From positions 63,639-127,638 of the forward strand of contig NZ_GG703821.1 of NCBI RefSeq assembly GCF_000156395.1: DNA of 64,000 nt. Direction: 5' to 3'. Shown in pieces: positions 27,338 to 35,938 of this stretch. How positions within the stretch are numbered: the stretch's first letter is position 1; each line of letters begins with the position of its first letter. The notes beneath the pieces were generated by a model. The model ran no database searches, was not told where the DNA came from, and saw only the letters and a list, made by a program, of their open reading frames with translations. Source of the DNA: Providencia rustigianii DSM 4541 (GTDB lineage Bacteria > Pseudomonadota > Gammaproteobacteria > Enterobacterales > Enterobacteriaceae). Made by a program: the position numbers and the translations under genes.

Positions 27338-29653
27338 TTAGCGACTTTTCGATTGTTGGATCAATTGCTGGCGACCATATTCATATGGCGCAGGCCAATT
27401 TACGGTATTCCATCCAAAGCGAGCACATTCATGAAGTAACCAAGCAGGGTCAGCAAGCAATGGACGAGATAGAGCACAAAGGTCTGCACGCCCTGAAGCG
27501 ATAATGCTGTTGACCTGATCCGCATCAGTGATTGCACCAACAGCAATCACTGGAACCGAACCTTCATTACGAATTCGATCTGCTATTGGAGTTTGGTACA
27601 TGCGCCCATAAACAGGTTGTTGCAGAGGCGAAACTTCGCCCGACGAACAGTCAATGATGTCAGCACCAGCTTGGTGTAAAGCTTTCCCAATCAAGACCGC
27701 TTCATCAACCGTGGTGCCGCCCTCAACCCAATCGGTTGCAGAAATACGTACTGAAAGCGGCTTACCCTCTGGCCATACTTTTCTTACTGCACTCACCACT
27801 GCCAATGGGAAACGTAAGCGATTTTCCAATGAGCCACCGAAACCATCGGTACGTTGGTTCGTCAATGGCGAAATAAAGCTGGATAATAGATAACCGTGCC
27901 CTGCTTGCAGTTCCAACCAGTCAAATCCAGCCTGATCCGCGCGCTTTGCCGCCGCAACAAATTGGTCAATTATTATTGCCATTTGCGCTTCAGTCAGTTC
28001 CGCAGGCGTATCTGAAATGTTCGGTAAGTAAGGTAATGGTGAGGCAGAAACCAGTGGCCAATTACCGTGTTTCATTGGATGATTTTCTTGTTCCCAGCCA
28101 CGTTGAGTGGAACCTCTACGCCCTGCATGACCGAGTTGAATTCCAATTTTTGCATCCGTTTTTTGATGCACAAACTGAGTCACATTTTTCCATGCAGCCA
28201 CTTGCTCATCGTTCCAAATTCCTGGGCATCCCGTTGTCACCCGAGCCTCTGGAGAAATTGCAGTCATTTCAGTCATGATCAGGCTCGCACCGCCAAGAGC
28301 ACGGCTCCCGATATGGACTAAATGGAAGTCACTGACAACCCCATCGGTTGCGCAATACAATAATGTTGGTGAGGCAATCACACGATTTTTCAATTCCAAA
28401 TCACGCAAACGATAAGGCGTTAACATCGGGGCGATTTTTTGGTTAGTGACATTCGTAGGTAATCCTGATTTTTCGGCAAACCAGTTTTCGTAATCCGTTA
28501 ACCAACTGCCATCGCGAACGCGTAAATTTTCGTGGGAAATACGCTGAGAGCGGGTCAATAATGAATAAGCAAATTGCTCTGGGTCGAGGTTTTCATAGCG
28601 CTGAACATTTTCAAACCACTCAGTTGAGTTACGTGCCGCATTTTGGATTTTCAATACTTCAACACTACGAACTTTTTGGTAATGCTCTAAGCCTTTGCGC
28701 AAATCACCCTGAGTGGTTTTTAAACTTTCACACAACTCGATAGCGTCTTCCAATGCAAGCTTAGTTCCTGAACCAATTGAGAAATGTGCGGTATGGGCAG
28801 CATCTCCCATCAGTACGACAGGTACGTCTTTGTTTTCAGCTGGTTGAGTCCAATGCACCCACTTATCACAAATAACACGAGGAAAACGGATCCAAATGGC
28901 GGCACCACGCAGATGAGCAGCATTAGCCATCAATTTTTCCCCATCAAGCCATGGCGCAAACAGTTTTTCACAGTAAGCGACGCCATCCTCTTGGGACATT
29001 TGGTCAATACCGGCTTTTAACCACGTTTCTTCCGTCGTTTCTACGATAAATGTAGAAAGTCCATCTTGGAATTGATAAGCATGAACTTGGAACCAACCAT
29101 GTTCATTTTCAGCAAAAATAAAGGTAAATGCGTCGAAAATCTTTTTAGTTCCTAACCAAACAAAACGGCAACGACGCTGATCGATATCCGGTTTAAAGAT
29201 ATTTTCATAACGAGTGCGTACCGCGCTGTTGATCCCATCTGAAGCAATGACTAAATCGGCGTTATATTGGCGAGCAATTTCTTGGTCATCTGTCACTTGA
29301 GTTTCGAACACCAGTTCTACGCCCACTTCAAGACAACGATCTTGCAAAATATTGAGTAATTTTTTACGCCCGATCCCGATAAAACCGTGTCCACCACTGC
29401 GATTACAGCTACCTTTAAAATGAATGTCGATATCATCCCAATGGCTAAACTCTGCGCTGATAGTTTCTGCTGAAACAGGGTCTGCTTTGCGTAAATTGCT
29501 TAATGTGGCATCCGAGAACACCACACCCCAACCAAAGGTGTCATAAGGGCGGTTACGTTCAACCACCACAACACGATTTTCTGAGTTCTGTAATTTCATC
29601 AGCAACCCGAAGTAAAGCCCTGCGGGACCGCCGCCGATACAAACGATATTCAT
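27338..29653 (-). CDS. Bifunctional anthraniloyl/salicylyl-CoA 5-hydroxylase with OYE-type reductase domain
   Basis: 771-residue fusion. Residues 1 to about 390 form a class A FAD monooxygenase (GGGPAGLYFGL at 7-17, GWGVVFSD, GDAAHTAHFSIGSGTKLA near 280). Residues about 405-760 form an old-yellow-enzyme FMN domain (LKNRVIASPTL, GIQLGHAGRRGS, AGHGYLLSSFISPLTNQRTDGFGGSLENR). The architecture is that of 2-aminobenzoyl-CoA monooxygenase/reductase and of proteins annotated salicylyl-CoA 5-hydroxylase/oxidoreductase, which hydroxylate C5 of the CoA ester. The neighbouring thioesterase and gentisate-type dioxygenase indicate that the hydroxylated ring is released as a free acid and cleaved. The role of the OYE half in an aromatic-product pathway is unclear. 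Confidence 0.92.
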   Translation of the reverse strand: MNIVCIGGGPAGLYFGLLMKLQNSENRVVVVERNRPYDTFGWGVVFSDATLSNLRKADPVSAETISAEFSHWDDIDIHFKGSCNRSGGHGFIGIGRKKLLNILQDRCLEVGVELVFETQVTDDQEIARQYNADLVIASDGINSAVRTRYENIFKPDIDQRRCRFVWLGTKKIFDAFTFIFAENEHGWFQVHAYQFQDGLSTFIVETTEETWLKAGIDQMSQEDGVAYCEKLFAPWLDGEKLMANAAHLRGAAIWIRFPRVICDKWVHWTQPAENKDVPVVLMGDAAHTAHFSIGSGTKLALEDAIELCESLKTTQGDLRKGLEHYQKVRSVEVLKIQNAARNSTEWFENVQRYENLDPEQFAYSLLTRSQRISHENLRVRDGSWLTDYENWFAEKSGLPTNVTNQKIAPMLTPYRLRDLELKNRVIASPTLLYCATDGVVSDFHLVHIGSRALGGASLIMTEMTAISPEARVTTGCPGIWNDEQVAAWKNVTQFVHQKTDAKIGIQLGHAGRRGSTQRGWEQENHPMKHGNWPLVSASPLPYLPNISDTPAELTEAQMAIIIDQFVAAAKRADQAGFDWLELQAGHGYLLSSFISPLTNQRTDGFGGSLENRLRFPLAVVSAVRKVWPEGKPLSVRISATDWVEGGTTVDEAVLIGKALHQAGADIIDCSSGEVSPLQQPVYGRMYQTPIADRIRNEGSVPVIAVGAITDADQVNSIIASGRADLCALSRPLLADPAWLLHECARFGWNTVNWPAPYEYGRQQLIQQSKSR

Positions 29654-29682
29654 GGAATTTCTCCTTTAATGACGTTTTGCCA

Positions 29683-30105
29683 TTACACAGGTTGCTGCTG
29701 GGTTAAGGCGCTATACAGTGCATCAGGAATAGGGATCGCCTGATGCGTGATAAGAGATGTCGTGACATAGGTTTGAGTCACTTGCATACGTAATTCACCG
29801 TCGAGGCTGATACAACGTTGGCACAGAGTCAGTGATTTACTTCCTATACGCTCAACTTGTAGCTCTAGCTGGACATCATCCCCCATACGGCTAATCGCTT
29901 TAAAATCGGCTTCTAAATGAACGGTTGGTAAACCAAAACGCTGGTCGAGAATGTAACCTGCAAATCCTTCAGGAAGCAGCTCATCGAACCAACGTTCAAT
30001 CAAGTTGTTAAACATCACGAAATATTGTGGGTAAAACACGATCCCTGCGGGGTCACATTCTGAAAAATGAATCCGATGTTCCCGTGAAAATTTCAGTAAG
30101 CTCAT
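29683..30105 (-). CDS. Acyl-CoA thioesterase (4-hydroxybenzoyl-CoA thioesterase family)
   Basis: 140-residue hotdog-fold thioesterase, the same length as 4-hydroxybenzoyl-CoA thioesterase. The catalytic aspartate is in HFSECDPAGIVFYPQYF (Asp18), followed by the helix NNLIERWFDELL. The start is the ATG at 30105, after AAGGA and 10 bp behind iorB; a longer frame overlapping iorB lacks a ribosome site. It probably hydrolyses the 5-hydroxylated aryl-CoA (5-hydroxyanthraniloyl-CoA or gentisyl-CoA) made by the adjacent hydroxylase. Confidence 0.9.
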   Translation of the reverse strand: MSLLKFSREHRIHFSECDPAGIVFYPQYFVMFNNLIERWFDELLPEGFAGYILDQRFGLPTVHLEADFKAISRMGDDVQLELQVERIGSKSLTLCQRCISLDGELRMQVTQTYVTTSLITHQAIPIPDALYSALTQQQPV

Positions 30106-30115
30106 GATGTTGTCC

Positions 30116-31624
30116 TTATTCCATCGCCAAACGCTGGCGACATTTTTGCAACTCTTTTCCGTGCTCATCCGCTAATGCGGCCTCACGTAATTCGCGCAGA
30201 TTAATCGGGGCTAACTGGCTGCCTTGGCGCTCTACAATGTCCATCAATACTTGGAAGTTGCGCAATCCACGGGCATGAGTATCGCTGTAGCCCTTAACCA
30301 CCCGCTGACATTGCGCAATTTCAGTCGCAAGAGCGGGATTATTTTTCGCCGCATCAACCACTGCCGCTAACCATTTTTCAATACGATTATTTTCAAGTTG
30401 ATAACGTAATGTTGTGCGTCTTCCCCGTCGCCATGCTGCAAGCACGTATAACTGTAAGAAGCCCCATAAAGAACTGGTAGTGATCGTGCGCCCCTTTTGG
30501 GCAAATTTGCGAACGGCTTTGTGAACCCAATGTGGCTTCATCAACCAGTTACCTAAATTTTTGGGAAGCGTTTCGCAAATCTCTTCAATTCTCGGATGCA
30601 TAAATTCATTGATGTCTAACAGTTGGCTATCTTTGGCTTGCACTTCATTGCGAACCCGAGCAAAGCGGCTATCACGGATTTTGAGATCTGCCACACGGAT
30701 GGTGTCTTCATAAGACATCCATAACGCTAAGTGGCGTACCAAGGCACGTTGTAAGCGTGGGTCATCACCGCCTTTTTGCGCAAACAAACTCTCGAGCCGA
30801 TCTAAATACTGCTCAGCATATGCAGGGTCTTGGTAGTCAATAAGGCGACGAACGCCTTCAGTTGCTAAGTAATGAACATGCTCAGGGAATTGGTTATCAA
30901 TACGGGAAAGGAGTTCTATAACATGCTTATTTTGGGGTGTTTTTACTACATTTTCAGCCACTTCAGCTTGGTAAGCTTCTTCGGGCTGTGCAGCTTTTTC
31001 TGCCCCCAGAGAAAATGCCCGCAAGCTAGGTTTAACACCGACGCCGCCTCGCATAATGGTTTCTTCAAATTGTTCACGGCTAAATGGCAACACGCCGGAA
31101 CCGAACAGGGCACCAAACAGAACTGCACTGATCACACTGCCACTGTCTTGAGCGGCTTGAGCCATATCAAAATGAATAAATTGGCGCGCTGCTTGCCCTG
31201 TATGGCGTATCAATGCTTGGCTATCAACACGTCCATCTCCCATTGCCGATTTTTCTGCAATGGAGTAAACCCGATGGGTCGAGCTCACCAACGTGGTGCG
31301 TTCAGGAGTCACAAAACCACGCTGTACCGCACGCCCCGCTTCCATCAATTCAGATGCTAAAACGATATCGACATCTCCCGGCATTGGCATTAATGCCAAC
31401 ACGGGCGCCGGAGTTTCTGGGTTATCAGCCCCGGGAAATAGCTCCACATAATAGATTGTTGCCCCTGTACGTTGAGCGACACCAGGGACCGACGTCGTTT
31501 GCGCAAAATAGCCGTTTTCTTCGCCAAGATTAACAATCCAATCGGCTAGAACGCCGCCACCTTCGCCACCCATGGCGAGAATGGCGATTTTTATCGGCTG
31601 TAATGCCATTAAAGGTTGTGTCAT
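30116..31624 (-). CDS. iorB: Indolepyruvate oxidoreductase beta subunit-like protein
   Basis: 502-residue subunit. Residues 1 to about 190 form the gamma-type domain of 2-oxoacid:acceptor oxidoreductases (KIAILAMGGEGGGVLADWIVNLGEENGYFAQTTSVPGVAQRTGATIYYVEL). A roughly 300-residue C-terminal extension, absent from archaeal IorB (about 200 residues), is typical of the proteobacterial form and has no motif I can name. It pairs with IorA 10 bp upstream to oxidatively decarboxylate an aryl 2-oxoacid to the acyl-CoA. In this cluster isatinate (2-aminophenylglyoxylate) is a sensible substrate; indolepyruvate is the alternative. Confidence 0.9.
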   Translation of the reverse strand: MTQPLMALQPIKIAILAMGGEGGGVLADWIVNLGEENGYFAQTTSVPGVAQRTGATIYYVELFPGADNPETPAPVLALMPMPGDVDIVLASELMEAGRAVQRGFVTPERTTLVSSTHRVYSIAEKSAMGDGRVDSQALIRHTGQAARQFIHFDMAQAAQDSGSVISAVLFGALFGSGVLPFSREQFEETIMRGGVGVKPSLRAFSLGAEKAAQPEEAYQAEVAENVVKTPQNKHVIELLSRIDNQFPEHVHYLATEGVRRLIDYQDPAYAEQYLDRLESLFAQKGGDDPRLQRALVRHLALWMSYEDTIRVADLKIRDSRFARVRNEVQAKDSQLLDINEFMHPRIEEICETLPKNLGNWLMKPHWVHKAVRKFAQKGRTITTSSLWGFLQLYVLAAWRRGRRTTLRYQLENNRIEKWLAAVVDAAKNNPALATEIAQCQRVVKGYSDTHARGLRNFQVLMDIVERQGSQLAPINLRELREAALADEHGKELQKCRQRLAME

Positions 31625-31634
31625 TTGCTGCCCC

Positions 31635-33833
31635 TTAGAAACTCAGTTGTTCACGGCGGCGTGCATCACGACGCTGTAAGAAGCCAATAAACCAGCCGCG
31701 AACACGGTGGCGCAATTTGTCCCAACCATTTGGATTGGTAATAATTTGAGCTTTGAAGAATGATGGACACAACACTGCGGCGTGGGAAACTTCACCGCAC
31801 AAACCACACCCTACACAACTGTCCATCACCGTTGCGACAGGATCGGTACGCAGTGGATCTGGATTTGGCTTGATCGATAATGATGGGCAGCCCGATAAAC
31901 GAATGCAGGAATGATCCCCAGTGCAGGTATCAGGATCAATGCCGAAACGTTCACGGACAACACGTTTACCCGTAGAAATATCATGACGAACTTTTTTCTT
32001 TTCACGACGCTGTTTATTCAACATACATTCGCTTTGCGCAATCAGAACTTTGGGGCCTTTTTCTGTAGTCGTCAGCGCTTCACGCAACGTCTTCGTCATC
32101 GTCTTTAAGTCATAGGTATGCTTAATCGTTTTTACCCAACTGACCCCCACACCTTTCACCGCATTTTCAATTTCATGACCTGTGCTACGCGTTGGATTCA
32201 GGGCTGTTGAAGAGAGAATATCTTGCCCACCCGTTGCTGACGTGTAGTTATTATCAATCACGATAGTTAAGTTATCGCTGCGGTTGAAAACACTATTGGC
32301 AATCCCGCTGGTTAAACCGTTATGCCAAAAACCACCATCGCCCATCACTGCAATTGCACGCTTTCCTGCATTGGCATTTAATGCAGCAGTTCCCGCACCA
32401 CCTAAACCGTAGCCCATCGTAGTGTTGCCGAGATTAAATGGAGGAAGAATAGAGAACAGATGGCAGCCAATATCAGCGCTAATGTGATGTTCCCCTAATT
32501 CACGCTCAACCAGCTTCATGGCAGTAAAAATTGGTCGTTCAGGGCAACCCGTACAAAATCCGGGTGGGCGCGCATGTACAGTTTCATTTAAAGTGGGTTC
32601 TGCTGCGTTAATATATTCAGGCAAATCATCGTCAGCTTTTACTGCGGCCACATTAATGGTTGGAATACGAATTTGGTTTGTCGCAGCTTTAACTTGTGGT
32701 TCAATTTTTCCGTAGCGTTCAAAGAAGGAGCGCAGTCCCGCTAATACCGTCGCGGTATTGTATTCGCCCGCCAAAGGCAGCATATCTTTGCCATGAAGTG
32801 CGATATCAATATTCCGCTGGCGTAAGATGTTCGCCACATTCTGCTCAACAAAGTTTGGTTGCCCCTCTTCCAAAACTAAAATAGCTTTTTTATTGCGGCA
32901 AAAACGTTCGAATTCTTCGTCGACTAGTGGGTATGCCACATTCATGACATATAAGGGAATTTTGCTATTGCCAAACACATCAGCTAGTCCAACCTTATTC
33001 AGCGCACGAATTAAGGTGTTATAGCATCCTCCTTGCAAGGCGATGCCGACATCATCAGCACCTTCAGCAAAAAATTCATTAAGTTTACGATCTTGGATAA
33101 ATTTAATCGCAGCTGGCCAACGCGCCTCTATCTTCTCTTTTTCATGCAAGAAACTGGCGGGAGGCAGTACGATACGGCTCACATCTCTGGTCGGATTTTC
33201 CAACGCATCCTTTATCGTAAATTTAGGATATTGGTTTTCTGAGCATGTAAATTGTCCGTGGACATGGCAAGAACGAATGCGCATTTGTAGCATAACGGGG
33301 GTGTTGCTGGCTTCAGACAGATCAAAACCATCTTTTACCGCCTGAACAATCGACGGTAAATTAGGGCGAGGATCGAGTAACCACATTTGGGATTTCATGG
33401 CAAAAGCATGACTGCGCTCTTGCATAATGGAGGAGCCTTCGCCGTAATCTTCACCGACGATGATCAAAGCCCCGCCTAGCACACCACCAGACGCTAAGTT
33501 TGCTAACGCATCGGAAGCGACGTTTGTCCCAACCGTGGCTTTGAACGTCACAGCACCGCGTAATGGGTAGTTAACTGAAGCCGCTAACGTTGCCGCTGCG
33601 GTTGCTTCACTGGCACTGTTTTCAAAACGGATGCCATATTCGGATAAAATATCTTGGGCGTCCGCAAGCACGTCCATTAGATGGGAAATCGGCGATCCTT
33701 GATATCCAGCAACGTAGGAAACACCAGATTCAAGTAATGCTTTAGTGACAGCAAGGATCCCTTCGCCACTGAAGATTTCACCTTCCCCTTGCCGTAATTT
33801 TTGAACTTCTTGAACAAACGAGCGCTCAGCCAT
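31635..33833 (-). CDS. iorA: Indolepyruvate ferredoxin oxidoreductase alpha subunit-like protein
   Basis: 732-residue TPP-dependent subunit; the ATG at 33833 follows GAGGT. The pyrimidine domain is N-terminal (GEGILAVTKALLESGVSYVAGYQGSPISHLMDVLADA). The CxxC motif PPGFCTGCPERPIF leads into the TPP-binding domain (VMGDGGFWHNGLTSGIANSVFNRSDNLTIVIDNNYTSATGG). The C-terminal Fe-S domain has CTGDHSCIRLSGCP and CVGCGLCGEVSHAAVLCP. The first iron-sulphur motif has only three evident cysteines with unusual spacing (C-x4-C-x5-C). First gene of the lower-pathway operon, it should catalyse 2-oxoacid + CoA -> acyl-CoA + CO2, passing electrons to ferredoxin or another acceptor. Confidence 0.92.
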   Translation of the reverse strand: MAERSFVQEVQKLRQGEGEIFSGEGILAVTKALLESGVSYVAGYQGSPISHLMDVLADAQDILSEYGIRFENSASEATAAATLAASVNYPLRGAVTFKATVGTNVASDALANLASGGVLGGALIIVGEDYGEGSSIMQERSHAFAMKSQMWLLDPRPNLPSIVQAVKDGFDLSEASNTPVMLQMRIRSCHVHGQFTCSENQYPKFTIKDALENPTRDVSRIVLPPASFLHEKEKIEARWPAAIKFIQDRKLNEFFAEGADDVGIALQGGCYNTLIRALNKVGLADVFGNSKIPLYVMNVAYPLVDEEFERFCRNKKAILVLEEGQPNFVEQNVANILRQRNIDIALHGKDMLPLAGEYNTATVLAGLRSFFERYGKIEPQVKAATNQIRIPTINVAAVKADDDLPEYINAAEPTLNETVHARPPGFCTGCPERPIFTAMKLVERELGEHHISADIGCHLFSILPPFNLGNTTMGYGLGGAGTAALNANAGKRAIAVMGDGGFWHNGLTSGIANSVFNRSDNLTIVIDNNYTSATGGQDILSSTALNPTRSTGHEIENAVKGVGVSWVKTIKHTYDLKTMTKTLREALTTTEKGPKVLIAQSECMLNKQRREKKKVRHDISTGKRVVRERFGIDPDTCTGDHSCIRLSGCPSLSIKPNPDPLRTDPVATVMDSCVGCGLCGEVSHAAVLCPSFFKAQIITNPNGWDKLRHRVRGWFIGFLQRRDARRREQLSF

Positions 33834-33944
33834 TTTAACCTCACCAGTCAACGTCAGACCGTTTTTATCTTTTTTGTGTTTCTTTCTTGTATCCCATTTG
33901 TTAATAATTGGTCAATGCATGATTAATCATGGATATTAGATTTT

Positions 33945-33979
33945 TGCAGAGAGTGGATAGGAGATGCATGTAATGGACA
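33945..33979 (+). promoter_or_regulatory. Tandem XylS-type operator near iorA
   Basis: Two direct half-sites of the form TGCA-N6-GGNTA spaced 20 bp apart: TGCAgagagtGGATA (33945-33959) and TGCAtgtaatGGACA (33965-33979, one mismatch). This matches the binding motif of the XylS/BenR/AntR branch of AraC regulators. The site begins about 110 bp upstream of the iorA start but is oriented towards the activator gene. Confidence 0.65.
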
Positions 33980-34294
33980 AAATCATTGTAAAACAATGAA
34001 AAAATTATACACATGTCCCCAATTAACGGTGATTTAAGGCTAGATATAGCTGTTTAAATGAAAATTGAAAATTCGCATTTACTCTCAATAAATCCTTACA
34101 ATGCAAGTGGATTTAGAGAATTATGCCAATAAAAAACGCAATAACCAGATAGAAATTGTCATGACTAACAAATAAGCAGATAAATACAGATAACAATATG
34201 AAAGATCATATATTTAGAGCTGAAATCAAAATAAAATCACTTTATTTTTTATATTGTTATGGAAATCACAATCAGTAAACTCTTTATAATTTTT

Positions 34295-34318
34295 TGCATT
34301 ATCTGGATAGTTTTTGCA
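34295..34318 (+). promoter_or_regulatory. XylS-type operator upstream of the activator gene
   Basis: TGCAttatctGGATA (34295-34309) matches TGCA-N6-GGNTA exactly, and a second TGCA follows at 34315-34318, 20 bp from the first; the second half-site is otherwise weak. The flanked stretch CATTATCTGGATAGT-N3-TGCA is shared with the operator in front of the SDR gene (42219-42253). It is 236 bp upstream of the activator start and points towards it. Confidence 0.65.
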
Positions 34319-34554
34319 CAAATATACCTAGGTAAGCCATTTTCTTTATGCTATGTTCGAAACACAATTAGTTACAGATAGTTTAATAAAATGTTAACAA
34401 ATCGACCCGTATAAGAAGGTCGGAAATCATGAAAACAATAAGATATTTAAATATCCCGTAGATACCCTCACAAAGCACCATGAAATCGGTTAGTCCACAC
34501 CGCCAATAACATGGTCAACCAAGGGTACTGTGTTTACTTTGGAGGCACCTCCTT

Positions 34555-35562
34555 ATGTTGAGCAACTCATGGCCTTATACACCGGCACCTCAGATAGAGA
34601 ATCAACTCTGCTCTTCTGAACGATTATTGTTTAGTTCTACGGATCCTGAAGAAATTAAATCTATGGTGGGAAGAGTGATGAAACCCCATGATTTTAAATT
34701 ACTTAATCAACATCAAAGGCTTGATGCCCGAATGCATTACATTCCGATGGGGGATATTTCTCTCAGTCGGTTACGTTATGGTGCCGATGTCGCTATCACT
34801 CCGGGGCAACTCGAAGATTTTTTTCTCGTGCAAATGCCGCTATCCGGTAGTGCCACGATCGAAAGTGGCGGGAAAAGTATCGAATCTACGCCACACATGG
34901 CTTCTTTGCTCAGTCCTGAAGAGTCAACGGTGATGCGCTGGAATGGGGATAACGACCAGTTTATGTTGCGTATTTCGCGTTCTTTACTTGAACGTAGTTT
35001 AGTTGGCCAGCTTGGGCATACGTTAGATAAGCCTTTAGTTTTTGAATTGGGATTTGCGTGGCAATCTTGCATTGCGTGGCGCACCTTGATGAATTATCTG
35101 ATTGAGTGCGCAACGAGAACCCCTGATTTGCTGCAACATAAATTGATTACCACCCAGGTTGAGCAGTTAGTTTCCGTGACCTTATTATCGACCCATCAAC
35201 ATAACTATCTAGAAGATTCTGGTATGCGCCGAGCCACGATCCGCCCACGTCATGTGCGCCGTGTTCAGGAATATTTAGAAGCACATGCTCATGAGCCCAT
35301 TACGGTTGAGCAACTCGCTCATATTGCCGGTGTGAGTTTGCGCAGTTTATACGCTGGCTTTAAAGAGTTTTTGGATATCAGCCCAATGCAATATTTACGG
35401 GATTTGCGCATGGAGCGAGTCCGTTCTGAATTGATGTCAGGGGAAGCCACCAGCGTGACTGGCGTTGCGTTGCGTTGGGGATTTGCGCATATGGGCCGTT
35501 TTAGTGCGGAATATAAACAACGCTATGGGGAAACACCGAGCCAAAGTATGAAAAAGGCTTAG
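34555..35562 (+). CDS. AraC/XylS-family activator of the catabolic island
   Basis: 335-residue regulator. The N-terminal ligand domain (about residues 25-220; DISLSRLRYGADVAITPGQLEDFFLVQMPLSGSATIE) is the type found in XylS, AntR and AndR. The C-terminal AraC domain reads YLEAHAHEPITVEQLAHIAGVSLRSLYAGFKEFLDISPMQYLRDLRMERVRSELM, followed by VTGVALRWGFAHMGRFSAEYKQRYGETPSQS. It sits between the two catabolic operons, and the XylS-type operators in its promoter region and before the SDR gene make it the probable common activator. The ribosome site forms a short palindrome GGAGGCACCTCC. Confidence 0.9.
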   Translation: MLSNSWPYTPAPQIENQLCSSERLLFSSTDPEEIKSMVGRVMKPHDFKLLNQHQRLDARMHYIPMGDISLSRLRYGADVAITPGQLEDFFLVQMPLSGSATIESGGKSIESTPHMASLLSPEESTVMRWNGDNDQFMLRISRSLLERSLVGQLGHTLDKPLVFELGFAWQSCIAWRTLMNYLIECATRTPDLLQHKLITTQVEQLVSVTLLSTHQHNYLEDSGMRRATIRPRHVRRVQEYLEAHAHEPITVEQLAHIAGVSLRSLYAGFKEFLDISPMQYLRDLRMERVRSELMSGEATSVTGVALRWGFAHMGRFSAEYKQRYGETPSQSMKKA

Positions 35563-35595
35563 TGAACAACTATCATACACAGTCATTAAATCGAC

Positions 35596-35621
35596 AGCGC
35601 TGGTTGTCTGCGCCCAGCGCT
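35596..35621 (+). terminator. Terminator-like hairpin after the activator gene
   Basis: Perfect 8-bp stem AGCGCTGG / CCAGCGCT with a 10-base loop, followed by TTACTTTTC on the plus strand. It lies 33 bp after the activator stop and just before the 3' end of the convergent HTH gene, so it probably ends the activator transcript. Confidence 0.6.
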
Positions 35622-35628
35622 TTACTTT

Positions 35629-35928
35629 TCAGATATGAAAAACTCGGTCATCTCCAGTGGGTGGCTCTATCGTTAAACTCACTTTTCCCCCCATCGCTTC
35701 AATATAGCGCTTCAACGTTGAGAGTTTAATATCATTCCCTCTTTGCTCTATTTGCGTGATCGCAGGTTGAGACACGCCAAGATTATTTGCTAACGTTTTC
35801 TGTGAAATATTTAGCTCTTCCCTTAAAAGCTGTAATCCCGTCTCTAACATCAATGTATCAGTAAGATTTTTGATTCTGTCCTGACTTTCTTGAGAACGCT
35901 CAGCAATGGCTTGTTTTAACTTTTTCAT
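35629..35928 (-). CDS. Xre-family HTH protein, HigA-like antitoxin without visible toxin
   Basis: 99-residue protein starting at the ATG at 35928 after GAGGGT. The helix-turn-helix is ISQKTLANNLGVSQPAITQIEQRGNDIKLSTLKRYIEAMGGKVSLTI (about residues 42-88), typical of HigA antitoxins encoded downstream of a HigB toxin. No toxin gene lies upstream: only about 80 bp separate it from the end of the catabolic operon. It is thus an orphan antitoxin-like regulator, probably autoregulated through the adjacent palindrome. Confidence 0.82.
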   Translation of the reverse strand: MKKLKQAIAERSQESQDRIKNLTDTLMLETGLQLLREELNISQKTLANNLGVSQPAITQIEQRGNDIKLSTLKRYIEAMGGKVSLTIEPPTGDDRVFHI

Positions 35929-35938
35929 TATTACCCTC

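Larger units (their letters stand above)
33834..34554. promoter_or_regulatory. Divergent control region between iorA and the AraC-type activator gene
   Basis: 720 bp without a gene. It holds two tandem XylS-like operator motifs (33945-33979 and 34295-34318, listed separately) and a palindrome TCATTGT-aaa-ACAATGA at 33983-33999. A short palindromic ribosome site GGAGG-ca-CCTCC (34541-34552) lies just before the activator ATG. The region is large for a simple divergent promoter; no convincing small ORF was seen. Confidence 0.7.

Noticed and set aside
30872-31360. 162-codon frame antisense to iorB
   Set aside because: No ribosome site or recognisable domain; it lies within a well-supported conserved gene on the other strand.
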